Part shown: piece after piece, positions 7,885 to 15,513 of the stretch
How positions within the stretch are numbered: position 1 is the stretch's first letter
Layout of the letters: each line of letters starts with the position of its first letter
Virus record (IMG/VR): IMGVR_UViG_3300024346_000109
Location: 1-49,235 of that record
Direction: 5' to 3' (one strand)
DNA length: 49,235 nucleotides
From: a virus
Notes under the pieces: generated by a model
What the model saw: only the letters and a program-made list of their open reading frames with translations
Database searches by the model: none
What the model was told of the DNA's origin: nothing
Position numbers and translations under genes: made by a program

Positions 7885-8068
7885 AAGACAAATCCAAACC
7901 TGTGGGTCCTGCCACCCCGAAGATGGTTATAGTTTCTCTATTGCCTTTGGTAATGGTCCCGCTATGACACTTGATGGTCTTACAAAAGAAGACATTTATG
8001 AGATTGCGTCTTGTGCTCTTTGTATGCTTCCAGAGGAGGATTACGACACTTTACTTAAACTAAATTAA
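7877..8068 (+). CDS. Hypothetical protein with CxxC motifs, 63 aa
   Basis: CGSCHPEDGYSF near the N-terminus and CALC later, so possibly metal-binding. ATG overlaps the end of the AbrB-like gene. Function unknown. Confidence 0.6.
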   Translation: MSKRQIQTCGSCHPEDGYSFSIAFGNGPAMTLDGLTKEDIYEIASCALCMLPEEDYDTLLKLN

Positions 8069-8089
8069 CATTATTACCTGGAGATTAAA

Positions 8090-8308
8090 ATGCTTTCACC
8101 CAAAGTTAAAGAAGAACTACTTGAGGCACAGAGTCATCTTCGTGCTGCTCTCAAAAATGCCTCTGTGAACGAAAAAAGTTTTGTATGTAAGCACATCGCT
8201 GAGATTATTCACGCACTTGATACTTTAGAGCACACGGAAAATCTATTGGATAAACTGGAAAATCGTAAGTTTGGAGACAGCGGAATGTTCGGGAATATGT
8301 TTGGATGA
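8090..8308 (+). CDS. Hypothetical helical protein, 72 aa
   Basis: Preceded by a good ribosome site (CTGGAGATTAAA-ATG). Two helices (KEELLEAQSHLRAALKNA; EIIHALDTLEHTENLLDKLE) and a GMFGNMFG tail. Last gene of the 4.2-8.3 kb operon. Confidence 0.65.
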   Translation: MLSPKVKEELLEAQSHLRAALKNASVNEKSFVCKHIAEIIHALDTLEHTENLLDKLENRKFGDSGMFGNMFG

Positions 8309-8378
8309 GTTATGTAAAGTTTTATAACAACACTCTTAAGAGATTGTTAGGAAACCAACACATCTACATAGATAATAG

Positions 8379-8384
8379 TATAAT
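8379..8384 (+). promoter_or_regulatory. -10 box of a stand-alone promoter
   Basis: TATAAT in ATAGTATAATAGTTTC, 24 nt before the ATG at 8408, with GAAGGAA as ribosome site. No convincing -35 hexamer. Confidence 0.55.
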
Positions 8385-8407
8385 AGTTTCTGAAAAATGA
8401 AGGAATT

Positions 8408-8572
8408 ATGAACCTTACACAACCAAGAATTAAAACTCTCACCGAAGAGGAGTGGAAGGAACTTTCCGCTCTTAAAAACGCAATTAATGATTCACCAGCA
8501 TCAGTTCATTATACTCATATGGAACGATTTAGTGAACTACTTGTAAGGTCTCTTCAGGAAAGAGGTGGTTGA
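8408..8572 (+). CDS. Hypothetical protein, 54 aa
   Basis: MNLTQPRIKTLTEEEWKELSALKNAI, then HMERFSELLVRSLQER. Good AAGGA spacing. Probably a small helical protein; not recognised. Confidence 0.62.
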   Translation: MNLTQPRIKTLTEEEWKELSALKNAINDSPASVHYTHMERFSELLVRSLQERGG

Positions 8573-8578
8573 TAAATA
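8571..8578 (+). promoter_or_regulatory. T4-type late promoter box
   Basis: GATAAATA overlaps the stop codon of the previous gene and lies 21 nt before the ATG at 8600. Matches the phage late consensus TATAAATA. Confidence 0.5.
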
Positions 8579-8599
8579 TATGATATTAAAAATATTCCA

Positions 8600-8812
8600 A
8601 TGAATGATATTCAACAACATATCGATAAAGATAGAAAACTTATAGAAGACCCAACCATCTCCCCACAGATGCGTCGTCATACGGAAGAAGAACTTCAAGC
8701 ACTAGAAAAATACCAACAGAGACATCCGGAAGATTCTTATGACCCAACGCCATTAGAACTTTATTGCGACTCACATCCTGATGCTCTGGAATGTAGAGTT
8801 TATGATGATTGA
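8600..8812 (+). CDS. Hypothetical protein, 70 aa
   Basis: Charged helical protein (QQHIDKDRKLIEDPTISPQ, HTEEELQALEKYQQRHPED) ending in LELYCDSHPDALECRVYDD. Probably late-expressed; followed directly by an intrinsic terminator. Confidence 0.62.
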   Translation: MNDIQQHIDKDRKLIEDPTISPQMRRHTEEELQALEKYQQRHPEDSYDPTPLELYCDSHPDALECRVYDD

Positions 8813-8817
8813 TTAGA

Positions 8818-8842
8818 AGAGGGTTCATAACCCTCTTTTTTA
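8818..8842 (+). terminator. Intrinsic terminator
   Basis: 8-bp stem AGAGGGTT / AACCCTCT with a short CAT loop, followed by a T run. Confidence 0.85.
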
Positions 8843-8926
8843 TTCCTTATACTAACATATATAACTCAATCAATTTGATTAAATATTATCCCAAAATAAA
8901 ACTGAGCCAATAGACGATTTTTCTGC

Positions 8927-8932
8927 TATAAT
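8927..8932 (+). promoter_or_regulatory. -10 box before the small gene at 8957
   Basis: TATAAT in CTGCTATAATAAAAAAG, 24 nt before the start codon. It follows an AT-rich gap (8843-8926) that holds nothing else recognisable. Confidence 0.55.
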
Positions 8933-8956
8933 AAAAAAGTAATTGAGGGTCTTCCA

Positions 8957-9121
8957 ATGTTTTCGAATGAACTATCAGAACTTCTTGACGAAATCCGAGA
9001 GATTGAAATCTATGGTAATAATCCCCAAAACTGGATGGGTTACTTGGCATCTGATGACTATTATGTGACAGAAGAAGAACTGGCACACAGGGCACTCTCG
9101 ACCCCTCTGGATGCCCTATAA
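8957..9121 (+). CDS. Hypothetical protein with module-encoded C-terminus, 54 aa
   Basis: MFSNELSELLDEIREIEIYGNNPQNWMGYLASDDYYVTEEELAHRALSTPLDAL. The last 15 residues (EELAHRALSTPLDAL) are encoded by the promoter/terminator module, and the TAA stop lies within its TATAAT box. The same tail ends the gene at 12381, on the far side of the restriction-like island, so this gene marks the island's left junction. Confidence 0.65.
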   Translation: MFSNELSELLDEIREIEIYGNNPQNWMGYLASDDYYVTEEELAHRALSTPLDAL

Positions 9122-9123
9122 TA
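9063..9123 (+). repeat. Left 61-bp direct repeat of the island
   Basis: Includes GACAGAAGAAGAACTGGCAC, the CGACCCCTCTGG segment and TATAATA. Differs from 12841-12901 at two positions (G/A and T/C). Encodes the tail of the 8957 gene and carries the -10 for the nuclease gene. Confidence 0.9.
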
Positions 9124-9149
9124 TGTTAGTAATTGAATGAGTTTTTATT

Positions 9150-10343
9150 ATGGGTGCCGGTTCACAAAAAGATCATTATATTCAGGATGCTGCTGAACTG
9201 GATTTTGTATATCGTATACAAAAACTTCTTGCTTCTGACAATCTTTCTGTAACTGATAGTGCCCAAATAAGAAAGAAAGAATTTAAAGATCGCCTTAGTG
9301 ACAAGAATATTATTTCTGCCTATAACTCTAGTGACTATAAACTATGTTTAGATATAAATCTACTCAAAGTTTATAATTGCTTGATATCTTATCGCCCAGG
9401 AATAAAATTTGATGTTTTCTGGATTGCCAAAGATGGTAGAAATGAAAGTAAAAAGGGTGATCTTGTTGTTGTCTATCAGGATGGCAAGATAGTTTCATTT
9501 TCACTCAAAGTTTATGCTAAGGATAATGGTATTCCTAATATTCAAGTTCGTAGCGGTACTTTTAACTCGACTTTCCTATCGATTATTCTGAAAGATTATA
9601 CTCTTCCAAAAGTGGGGATGTATAGAAATCCCATTCCAAAAAATGAATGGAAGTCATTTTGCAAATGTCCTTATAAGGATAAGTTTAGTGGTGGCAAATC
9701 TCTAAAGATTAGAGATGCTGTTCTTCGGTATCTTGGAATGGAAGATGCCATTGAGGTTCTTCATCAACTTGACCAAATTAAAGACGATTCGATCAATCGA
9801 TTTAAAAACGATCCTACCACTAGGAATATTTTTAATGAAGGTGTAACGGATGCCTGGGAGAATCAATGTCATGTCGCCGGTCATTCTGCTTCATCTTTGA
9901 TCGTTAATTATCTTAAGAATAAAGGAATTGATCTAAAATCGTTTATGCTCAATCAAGTTGGATTTTCTGGTGATGAGGAACTTATTGTACTTTCTAAAAA
10001 AGAATCTTTAATTAGCACCAGTAATCCAACTTATCAAAAGGTTGTTTCTCGTTGTCTATCTCAAAACTCTAATTTGGATTATAACGTAAGAGGACAAGGT
10101 ATTGAGTTTGTTTTTAGGGATGATGATGGAGACATTATTGAGATAAACATGCCATTTACTCTGAATAAAAATGGTGCTTGGTGGTCAAGGTGCGCCCAAT
10201 TTGATGGTAAGAGACCATACCCAGGAAAGGGGAAAGATGCAGGAACTCTACTAGAATATGGGGAATGGAGACCACAAAAATCTCAGGAAATGGCAACCAG
10301 CACAAACACATACGTTCAGTTAAAGAAGGCAGGAGTGTGTTGA
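9150..10343 (+). CDS. Putative PD-(D/E)xK-type restriction endonuclease
   Basis: 397 aa. A nuclease-like core lies at about residues 86-140: FDVFWIAKDGRNESKKGDLVVVYQDGK, then VSFSLKVYAK, with D104 and S118-x-K120 matching the D-(S/E)xK pattern of restriction enzymes. IQVRSGTFNSTF follows, as often seen after the SLK strand in such enzymes. A pair of cysteines (FCKCP) lies at about residue 170. It is followed by methyltransferase-like genes, which supports a restriction role. The specific family (HaeIII-like is one thought) is not established. Confidence 0.55.
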   Translation: MGAGSQKDHYIQDAAELDFVYRIQKLLASDNLSVTDSAQIRKKEFKDRLSDKNIISAYNSSDYKLCLDINLLKVYNCLISYRPGIKFDVFWIAKDGRNESKKGDLVVVYQDGKIVSFSLKVYAKDNGIPNIQVRSGTFNSTFLSIILKDYTLPKVGMYRNPIPKNEWKSFCKCPYKDKFSGGKSLKIRDAVLRYLGMEDAIEVLHQLDQIKDDSINRFKNDPTTRNIFNEGVTDAWENQCHVAGHSASSLIVNYLKNKGIDLKSFMLNQVGFSGDEELIVLSKKESLISTSNPTYQKVVSRCLSQNSNLDYNVRGQGIEFVFRDDDGDIIEINMPFTLNKNGAWWSRCAQFDGKRPYPGKGKDAGTLLEYGEWRPQKSQEMATSTNTYVQLKKAGVC

Positions 10344-10367
10344 TTTGTTATGTGAATTGAAACCCAC

Positions 10368-10396
10368 TTGAAACTTTCATATATAACTGGTATACT
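10368..10396 (+). promoter_or_regulatory. sigma70-like promoter inside the island
   Basis: TTGAAA (10368-10373), 17-nt spacer, TATACT (10391-10396). It lies 25 nt before the ATG at 10422 and could let the ParB-like/methyltransferase genes be expressed separately from the nuclease. Confidence 0.6.
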
Positions 10397-10421
10397 TGAA
10401 GCACACTTGAACAAAACTATA

Positions 10422-11510
10422 ATGAACATCACAAAACTTGGAACACTTGGAGCAATCGACCTTAATTTATTTCCATCCCCACCTGCAGCAACTCTTAATG
10501 CTGGATATAGGTGGATTGATGGTGGAAAAGTAATTTTAATACCAACAGAAAAATATATACCCGATTATGAGTGTGATCCAAACACTCTAAAAGATGATGA
10601 AACAAATTATAATTCTTTAGAAAGTAATATTTTATCAGAGGGATTTGATTATTCCTTTGAACCTGCTTATGTAACGTATGACGAAAAAACAGATACTTAT
10701 TCTGGAAAATCCGGTAGAACTCGACAAAAAATTTTTGCAAATCACAAAATTCCATATTATCCAGTGCGTTTACTGGAAGCAGTTCCTAATTATGATGTAA
10801 AAACATCTGACTTCTGTGTATCTTTTATTGCTGATATTAGTCACAGACCCCACAGAGAATTAACTTGGTCACAAATAGCACAAAAATTGACACATCAAAA
10901 AAATAAAGGGATTGCTTGGTATCATGGACAAACTAAAAATTTACTTACAAAAGAATATGTTTTTGGATATGATGAATATAAGCATTTTTATTATAATGTG
11001 GGAAAAGTAAACCAAAAATTTGTTGCTGAACGTATGTGCAATCAAATATGGAACAAAATTGAAGAAGGATTTAATTCAACAAAAAGTATTAACATTTTAA
11101 GTAAAGAAAAAATTGAAAATATAATTAATGAAAATGTTTTGGGTGATGGTAGTGATGGATATATGATAGTACCACTTATTATGGATAATGCCAGCGCAAA
11201 TGCTCCAAGTAAACTATTTGCACTGTGTAAAGATCCTAGTAAAAAAGTTAGACAGATCTTATATTCATCAAAAGCAAAAACTCCAGATGATATTCTTAAT
11301 CTAAGAAATTCTTGGAGAGATTCACTTATTACACAGGCAAATAATATTATTTCTTTTGCATTATCTGGCGTTGTTGCACCCGAAATGATAGAAAGTGTCA
11401 AGGAAGATAAATTAAAGAAACTTTTTGCAAATTTTGAACTCTACGGGTATAATCATATTGAAGATGAGGAAGATTTTGTAAAGATTGATATGTTTGCCAA
11501 ATACTTTTAA
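10422..11510 (+). CDS. ParB-like (putative) protein of the restriction island
   Basis: 362 aa from the ATG; the frame is also open from a TTG at 10368, but that overlaps the promoter. Residues about 70-130 contain EGFDYSFEPAYVTYDEKT, GKSGRTRQKIF and KIPYYPVRLLEAV, resembling the ParB/Srx fold in which a GxxRxxA-type motif binds a nucleotide. The rest is helical and lysine-rich and unrecognised. Adjacent to methyltransferase halves, it may be a specificity or accessory subunit. Inference only. Confidence 0.55.
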   Translation: MNITKLGTLGAIDLNLFPSPPAATLNAGYRWIDGGKVILIPTEKYIPDYECDPNTLKDDETNYNSLESNILSEGFDYSFEPAYVTYDEKTDTYSGKSGRTRQKIFANHKIPYYPVRLLEAVPNYDVKTSDFCVSFIADISHRPHRELTWSQIAQKLTHQKNKGIAWYHGQTKNLLTKEYVFGYDEYKHFYYNVGKVNQKFVAERMCNQIWNKIEEGFNSTKSINILSKEKIENIINENVLGDGSDGYMIVPLIMDNASANAPSKLFALCKDPSKKVRQILYSSKAKTPDDILNLRNSWRDSLITQANNIISFALSGVVAPEMIESVKEDKLKKLFANFELYGYNHIEDEEDFVKIDMFAKYF

Positions 11511-12403
11511 TGAAATTTGATGTAGTAGCAACTAATCCACCATTTCAGGATTATACAAATAAAAAGAAAACACAACATAAATTATGGATTGATTTTACTC
11601 GTTGTGCATTTGACAAGTGGTTAAAACCTGAAGGAATACTTCTTCAGGTTTCTCCTAGTAGTTTCTTATCTCCATCAAGTAAGATTCTTAAGTTGATGCA
11701 AGAAAAGGATGTAAAGTATTTGAGATTAGATACCAAGAAGTATTTTTCCAAAGTTGGAAGTACATTTGCGGATTATCTCATTTATAATCAACCAAGTGAA
11801 AGAATCACGGAAATTATTACTGATAAAGGTACGTTTGGGCAAACAATTGATTCTACAATCTTTTATTTGCCAAATGATATAAGTCTAGAATCTTTAGAAA
11901 TTCATAGAAAGATTATTTTTAACACTACCAAAAAATTAAATGTCAAATATGATTATGTAACTTGTCATAATGTATTGATTCATCGTAATGATACTATTAG
12001 TAAGATAGAAACAGAAGATCATATTTACCCAATTTTTCATACTAATGTTAAGGTTTGGTATTCTAAAATTCGCCAAGACTGGGGTAATAGAAAAAAAGTA
12101 ATGTGGTCTCGTAGTGGATATACCAAACCATTTTATGACAATGGTGTTTATGGTGGTACGGATATGATATACTATGTACTGGTTGATGATGATATTAGTG
12201 GGAAGAATCTTGAAAACAATCTCAATACTAAATTAATCAAATATCTATTCAAGACTGCCAAGTGGTCGGGATTTGGTAACGAAAAAGTATTCTGTGCCCT
12301 ACCAGATCTCCCTACTGATTGTGCAATGTCAGATTTACAAATGTATGAGTTGTTTAATTTAACTAAAGAGGAGCAATCTTATGTCGAAAATTATATGGGA
12401 TAA
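11510..12403 (+). CDS. DNA N6-adenine methyltransferase, catalytic/target half
   Basis: 297 aa starting with FDVVATNPPF: the NPPF motif IV sits at residues 9-12, so the SAM-binding motif I region normally in front of it is missing. Following text (AFDKWLKPEGILLQVSPSSFLS, LRLDTKKYFSKVGSTFADYLI) is typical of Eco57I/TaqI-type methylases between motif IV and the target-recognition region. The missing half is encoded by the next gene. TAATG overlap with the ParB-like gene. Confidence 0.72.
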   Translation: MKFDVVATNPPFQDYTNKKKTQHKLWIDFTRCAFDKWLKPEGILLQVSPSSFLSPSSKILKLMQEKDVKYLRLDTKKYFSKVGSTFADYLIYNQPSERITEIITDKGTFGQTIDSTIFYLPNDISLESLEIHRKIIFNTTKKLNVKYDYVTCHNVLIHRNDTISKIETEDHIYPIFHTNVKVWYSKIRQDWGNRKKVMWSRSGYTKPFYDNGVYGGTDMIYYVLVDDDISGKNLENNLNTKLIKYLFKTAKWSGFGNEKVFCALPDLPTDCAMSDLQMYELFNLTKEEQSYVENYMG

Positions 12404-12899
12404 GATTAAAGATTTTATGAATGATCACTCATATATGGGAGAGATTGATCGTGATGAATATCGTATCAAAGAAACAGCAGAAATCTTTACTCCTACTAAT
12501 TTGGTAATTGATATGCTACAGAAAACTGATCTTGATTGCTTTTTACCAGGTAAAACAGTTCTTGATCCTGCTTGCGGAGATGGACAGTTTCTTGTTGCGA
12601 TTAAATATGTCAAAGTTTTAATACACAGAATGACCGAATTTGACGCACTAAAAGATATTTACGGAGTTGATATTATGCGTGATAATGTTGATTTATGTAA
12701 GAAAAGATTAGGAGGAGGTACAATTTTAGTTGGGGATTCATTAAATCCTGATAAAAAAATTGACTATCAGACTGATTATGAACATTTTATGATGAAAAAA
12801 ATTTTCTCGAATCAAAATACGGTGTATAATTATATGACTAATGTGACAGAAGAAGAACTGGCACACAAGGCACTCCCGACCCCTCTGGATGCCCTATAA
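12381..12899 (+). CDS. DNA methyltransferase SAM-binding half, with module-encoded tail
   Basis: 172 aa. TAEIFTPTNLV (about 32-42) and motif I VLDPACGDGQFLV (60-72), then IYGVDIMRDNVDLCKKRL and VGDSL, i.e. the region that in normal enzymes precedes NPPF. It ends abruptly and continues as VTEEELAHKALPTPLDAL, the tail encoded by the right direct repeat. It overlaps the upstream half by 23 nt and has an AGAGGAG site. Together the halves make a permuted, split enzyme; activity is untested and truncation is possible. Confidence 0.7.
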   Translation: MSKIIWDKIKDFMNDHSYMGEIDRDEYRIKETAEIFTPTNLVIDMLQKTDLDCFLPGKTVLDPACGDGQFLVAIKYVKVLIHRMTEFDALKDIYGVDIMRDNVDLCKKRLGGGTILVGDSLNPDKKIDYQTDYEHFMMKKIFSNQNTVYNYMTNVTEEELAHKALPTPLDAL

Positions 12900-12901
12900 T
12901 A
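12841..12901 (+). repeat. Right 61-bp direct repeat of the island
   Basis: 59/61 identical to 9063-9123. It ends the 12381 gene inside TATAAT and provides the -10 and the GGTTCATAC leader for the gene at 12923. Confidence 0.9.
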
Positions 12902-12922
12902 GGTTCATACAACGGAACACCG

Positions 12923-13387
12923 ATGACGACCACCTTCGCTGACTATGCCGCTTCTGCCCCTGCCAGAGAGCAAATCGCGGACAACATCCTGAAGCACACT
13001 CTTTCTCTGTGTGAGGCACTGCGGCAGAACTTTATTGACTACTCCATTCGCAGTCATCGGGGTAATCTGGAAAGGCATCCCGATGAAAGTGCCGAATATC
13101 ATGAGAAATGTATTGCCGACCTGAAGGATGGCAAATCCAACTATGACTTTGTGATTGAGAGTGGTCGCAAGTATCATAAGATTGTGATGGTGATTGATAA
13201 TGGTCCAGATCGTTCTCCTTCCCGTTCTTGTCATGCCTTCATAAATAAGAAGTCTGGTGGAGTTTTTAAGTCAAGTTCATGGAAGGCGCCCGCAGCGGGA
13301 GAAAGGTATAACCTTCTTCTAATTAAAGACCGGGAGTGGGCTCTATCAAATGCTGACTGGTCTGGATCATGGTTGTACAAACGCTAA
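12923..13387 (+). CDS. Conserved hypothetical protein, 154 aa
   Basis: Helical N-terminal half (AREQIADNILKHTLSLCEALRQNF), then a compact beta part (YHKIVMVIDNGPDRSPSRSCHAFINKKSGGVFKSSSWKAP, REWALSNADWSGSWLYKR). Higher G+C and different codon use from the island before it, consistent with native phage DNA. No function known. Confidence 0.7.
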   Translation: MTTTFADYAASAPAREQIADNILKHTLSLCEALRQNFIDYSIRSHRGNLERHPDESAEYHEKCIADLKDGKSNYDFVIESGRKYHKIVMVIDNGPDRSPSRSCHAFINKKSGGVFKSSSWKAPAAGERYNLLLIKDREWALSNADWSGSWLYKR

Positions 13388-13391
13388 ACCG

Positions 13392-13820
13392 ATGAAACAA
13401 CTTCTTCTACTTCTTCCTCTCACACTCTTCTCTGTTCCGGTACAGGCACAACAGGTTAACTCTTTCGGTGTCTGTACTCAATATCAGGAGGTATATCAAC
13501 CCGGAGGATATGACAGATACGGAAACTACTATTCGGGTGGTGTAAGCGTTCAGTCTTTTAATGTTCCCTGTAATCAAATCAATAGTGGTGCCTACTATAA
13601 TCGTGGATACAACGGTTATAATGGGTATAATGGGTACAATAATGGAGGATATTATGGTCGCCGCAGCAATCCAAATTGTAATCCCACTCGTACTCTATTA
13701 GGAGCGGTAATTGGTGGAGCAATCGGTCGCTCGATGACTAGTACCAATAACAATCGTAATAATCGTGGATGGGCAACCGCACTTGGTGCCGGTCTTGGGG
13801 GTATTTCTTTCGCCTGTTAA
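13392..13820 (+). CDS. Secreted Gly/Tyr/Asn-rich protein with signal peptide and glycine zipper
   Basis: 142 aa from the ATG at 13392. Signal peptide MKQLLLLLPLTLFSVPVQA, cleavage likely before QQVNS. Middle has YNG repeats (RGYNGYNGYNGYNNGGYYG); C-terminus has a glycine-zipper segment LLGAVIGGAIGRSMT, as in outer-membrane-associated proteins. Exported to periplasm or envelope; role in infection unknown. The frame extends upstream to 13350, but without a signal start. Confidence 0.75.
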   Translation: MKQLLLLLPLTLFSVPVQAQQVNSFGVCTQYQEVYQPGGYDRYGNYYSGGVSVQSFNVPCNQINSGAYYNRGYNGYNGYNGYNNGGYYGRRSNPNCNPTRTLLGAVIGGAIGRSMTSTNNNRNNRGWATALGAGLGGISFAC

Positions 13821-13822
13821 TT

Positions 13823-13927
13823 ATGAAAATGAGTAATTTTGATCGTCTTGTCTTTGTCTCCTCATTTTGTATTTTTATGAACTGGGGAGTTCGTATTTGT
13901 AATGCCACTCTAAACTCCTTATTCTAA
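13823..13927 (+). CDS. Tiny hydrophobic protein, 34 aa
   Basis: MKMSNFDRLVFVSSFCIFMNWGVRICNATLNSLF, one likely membrane segment. Follows the secreted protein by 2 nt, and its stop lies within the left late box of the next leader element. Confidence 0.55.
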   Translation: MKMSNFDRLVFVSSFCIFMNWGVRICNATLNSLF

Positions 13928-14026
13928 ATAGTAATACCTAATTTGGTGGTTCTTTTTAGGTTGGGATAAAGCACCTTTGGGTGCTTTTCCTGTATAAATA
14001 ATAATAACCACCAAATTAGAATAGAA
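13923..14026 (+). promoter_or_regulatory. Homing-endonuclease leader element 3, perfect 14-bp stem
   Basis: Left box TCTAAATA (13923-13930), 7 nt, left arm CTAATTTGGTGGTT (13938-13951), hairpin AAGCACC-TTT-GGGTGCTT with T run, inner TATAAATA (13993-14000), right arm AACCACCAAATTAG (14006-14019). The arms are a perfect 14-bp inverted repeat, and the ATG is 7 nt further on. Confidence 0.82.
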
Positions 14027-14851
14027 ATGAACTATCTAAAGCATTATTGTAATCTTATCAGGAAAGCAGAGAATAGAACTCCACCTGAAGGATATACAGA
14101 AAAGCATCATACTTTTCCTAAAAGTATTTTTGGAAACAATAATAGAATTGTAATCTTGAGCGGAAGAGAACATTATATTGCTCACTCTTTATTAGAAAAA
14201 GTTTGTATTCAAAGATATGGATTAAAACACGGGAAAACACAAAAAATGATTACCGCATTCTGGTGTATGAATAATCAAAACACCAAGAATGAATATTTTA
14301 ATTCTTATCTTTATGAGGGTGCTAGAGCGAGAAAAAGTTTATTGATGTCTGGTGAAAATAATTATATGTATGGGCGAACCCACAAAGATATATCCAAAGA
14401 AAAAATACGCACAGCACATACAGGCAAAAAACTTTCAAAAAATACTAAAAATAAATTAAGTATAATAGCAAAAAACCGCAAACAACATCCTATGCTTGGA
14501 AAAAAACAATCACCAGAAACCAGAGCAAAAATAAGTGAAAAAAATAAAGGTAGAAAAATTTCAAATGAATTAAAAGAATATTTTAGTGTAAAATATACAG
14601 GAGAAAATAATCCTTACTATGGGAGAAAACATTCACCAGAAGTTATAGAAAAAATGAACGGCGAAAATCATCACAAATCTATGTGGTGGAAAATTACACT
14701 TACTGATGGGAGTGTGATTGAAAAATGTGGATTAACAACGTGGGCAAAAGAAAATAAGTATAACTGTAGTGCTATTCGCAGATTAGCAGATAAAAAGATT
14801 AAAAGATATAAAAACGTTGTGTCAGTTGAAAAACTGGCACAACACAAGTAA
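14027..14851 (+). CDS. HNH-type homing endonuclease with NUMOD3 repeats
   Basis: 274 aa. Core EKHHTFPKSIFGNNNRIVILSGREHYIAHSLL is the phage HNH variant, followed by NUMOD3 repeats (GRTHKDISKEKIRTAHTGK, GKKQSPETRAKISEKNKGR, GRKHSPEVIEKMNGENH) and a MWWKITLTDGS / LTTWAKEN C-terminal DNA-binding part. Its last residues EKLAQHK are encoded by the ACTGGCACA box of the following module. Despite the different nuclease fold, it has the same leader design as the GIY-YIG genes. Confidence 0.85.
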   Translation: MNYLKHYCNLIRKAENRTPPEGYTEKHHTFPKSIFGNNNRIVILSGREHYIAHSLLEKVCIQRYGLKHGKTQKMITAFWCMNNQNTKNEYFNSYLYEGARARKSLLMSGENNYMYGRTHKDISKEKIRTAHTGKKLSKNTKNKLSIIAKNRKQHPMLGKKQSPETRAKISEKNKGRKISNELKEYFSVKYTGENNPYYGRKHSPEVIEKMNGENHHKSMWWKITLTDGSVIEKCGLTTWAKENKYNCSAIRRLADKKIKRYKNVVSVEKLAQHK

Positions 14852-14898
14852 TCTTTCGCCAAAATCAGTTATAATACAATTATCCAATAAACTACATT
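14834..14898 (+). promoter_or_regulatory. Promoter module
   Basis: ACTGGCACA box inside the upstream coding end, no strong hairpin, then TATAAT at 14870-14875 and the leader to the ATG at 14899. Confidence 0.6.
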
Positions 14899-15378
14899 AT
14901 GATTATTGCCGCAGGATTATTTCTTGAAACCACAGGTTATGGATACTCAAAGCGTCTATGTAAGGATGTAGTATGCTGGTTTGTATCCAAGTATTTTCCA
15001 CGACATAAATTGGAAATCGAGGTTCTTCATCGTGGATTAAACCGCGAAGGAGCATTAGGATATTGTGATGTTGCGGATAAAACCTATAGACCTCGCAGTT
15101 TTTTGATTGAGATGAATACTCATATGAATAGGGAAACCTATATTACAGTTTTACTCCACGAGTTGATACATCTTCAGCAGTGGGTAAAAGGAGAACTCAA
15201 ATTCAAATCATCCAAAAGATACTTTAATGGTGAGTGTATGGAGGATTATGAGTATATGGATCAAAAACACGAAATAGAAGCACACTCTCAAGAAAAAGTT
15301 CTGTATGGCGAATACATCGCAGAAAAATATCCAAAAACAATCAAATACTTTCCCAATCGCCTTCTAAACACACTATGA
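14899..15378 (+). CDS. SprT-like zinc metallopeptidase
   Basis: 159 aa. HELIHLQQ gives the HExxH zinc site (H87-H91) after a helical TYITVLL, preceded by a beta region with RPRSFLIEMN. A later HEIEAHSQE may supply the third ligand. SprT-like proteins occur widely in T4-like cyanophages; the substrate is unknown (DNA-protein crosslinks in cellular relatives). First gene of a short operon to 16581. Confidence 0.72.
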   Translation: MIIAAGLFLETTGYGYSKRLCKDVVCWFVSKYFPRHKLEIEVLHRGLNREGALGYCDVADKTYRPRSFLIEMNTHMNRETYITVLLHELIHLQQWVKGELKFKSSKRYFNGECMEDYEYMDQKHEIEAHSQEKVLYGEYIAEKYPKTIKYFPNRLLNTL

Positions 15379-15512
15379 TGCCTACTGACCTTTGGTATTC
15401 TTATTACCGTATCATTCAGGAAGATTCTCCGGAAATTCTGGATGAGTTTATTGAAAACACCGCCGCGAAAATGGAATTGACGGTTGATTACTTTGTTGAG
15501 GAGTTTCTTTAA
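15378..15512 (+). CDS. Hypothetical acidic protein, 44 aa
   Basis: TGATG overlap with the peptidase gene. MPTDLWYSYYRIIQEDSPEILDEFIENTAAK, then a DYFVEEFL end. Provides a GAGGAG site for the next gene. Not recognised. Confidence 0.58.
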   Translation: MPTDLWYSYYRIIQEDSPEILDEFIENTAAKMELTVDYFVEEFL

Positions 15513-15513
15513 A

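Larger units (their letters stand above)
9063..12901 (+). mobile_element. Restriction-modification-like island bounded by 61-bp direct repeats
   Basis: The island holds a nuclease-like gene, a ParB-like gene and two methyltransferase-half genes, with lower G+C than most neighbours. Its two ends are copies of one regulatory module (9063-9123 and 12841-12901) that match at 59 of 61 positions. The last island gene ends with the same C-terminal tail as the gene left of the island. This suggests insertion or exchange by recombination at the module. No transposase or integrase is present; movement is inference. Confidence 0.6.

Noticed and set aside
9063-12901. Insertion sequence
   Set aside because: No transposase and no terminal inverted repeats were seen; only direct repeats made of a regulatory module.
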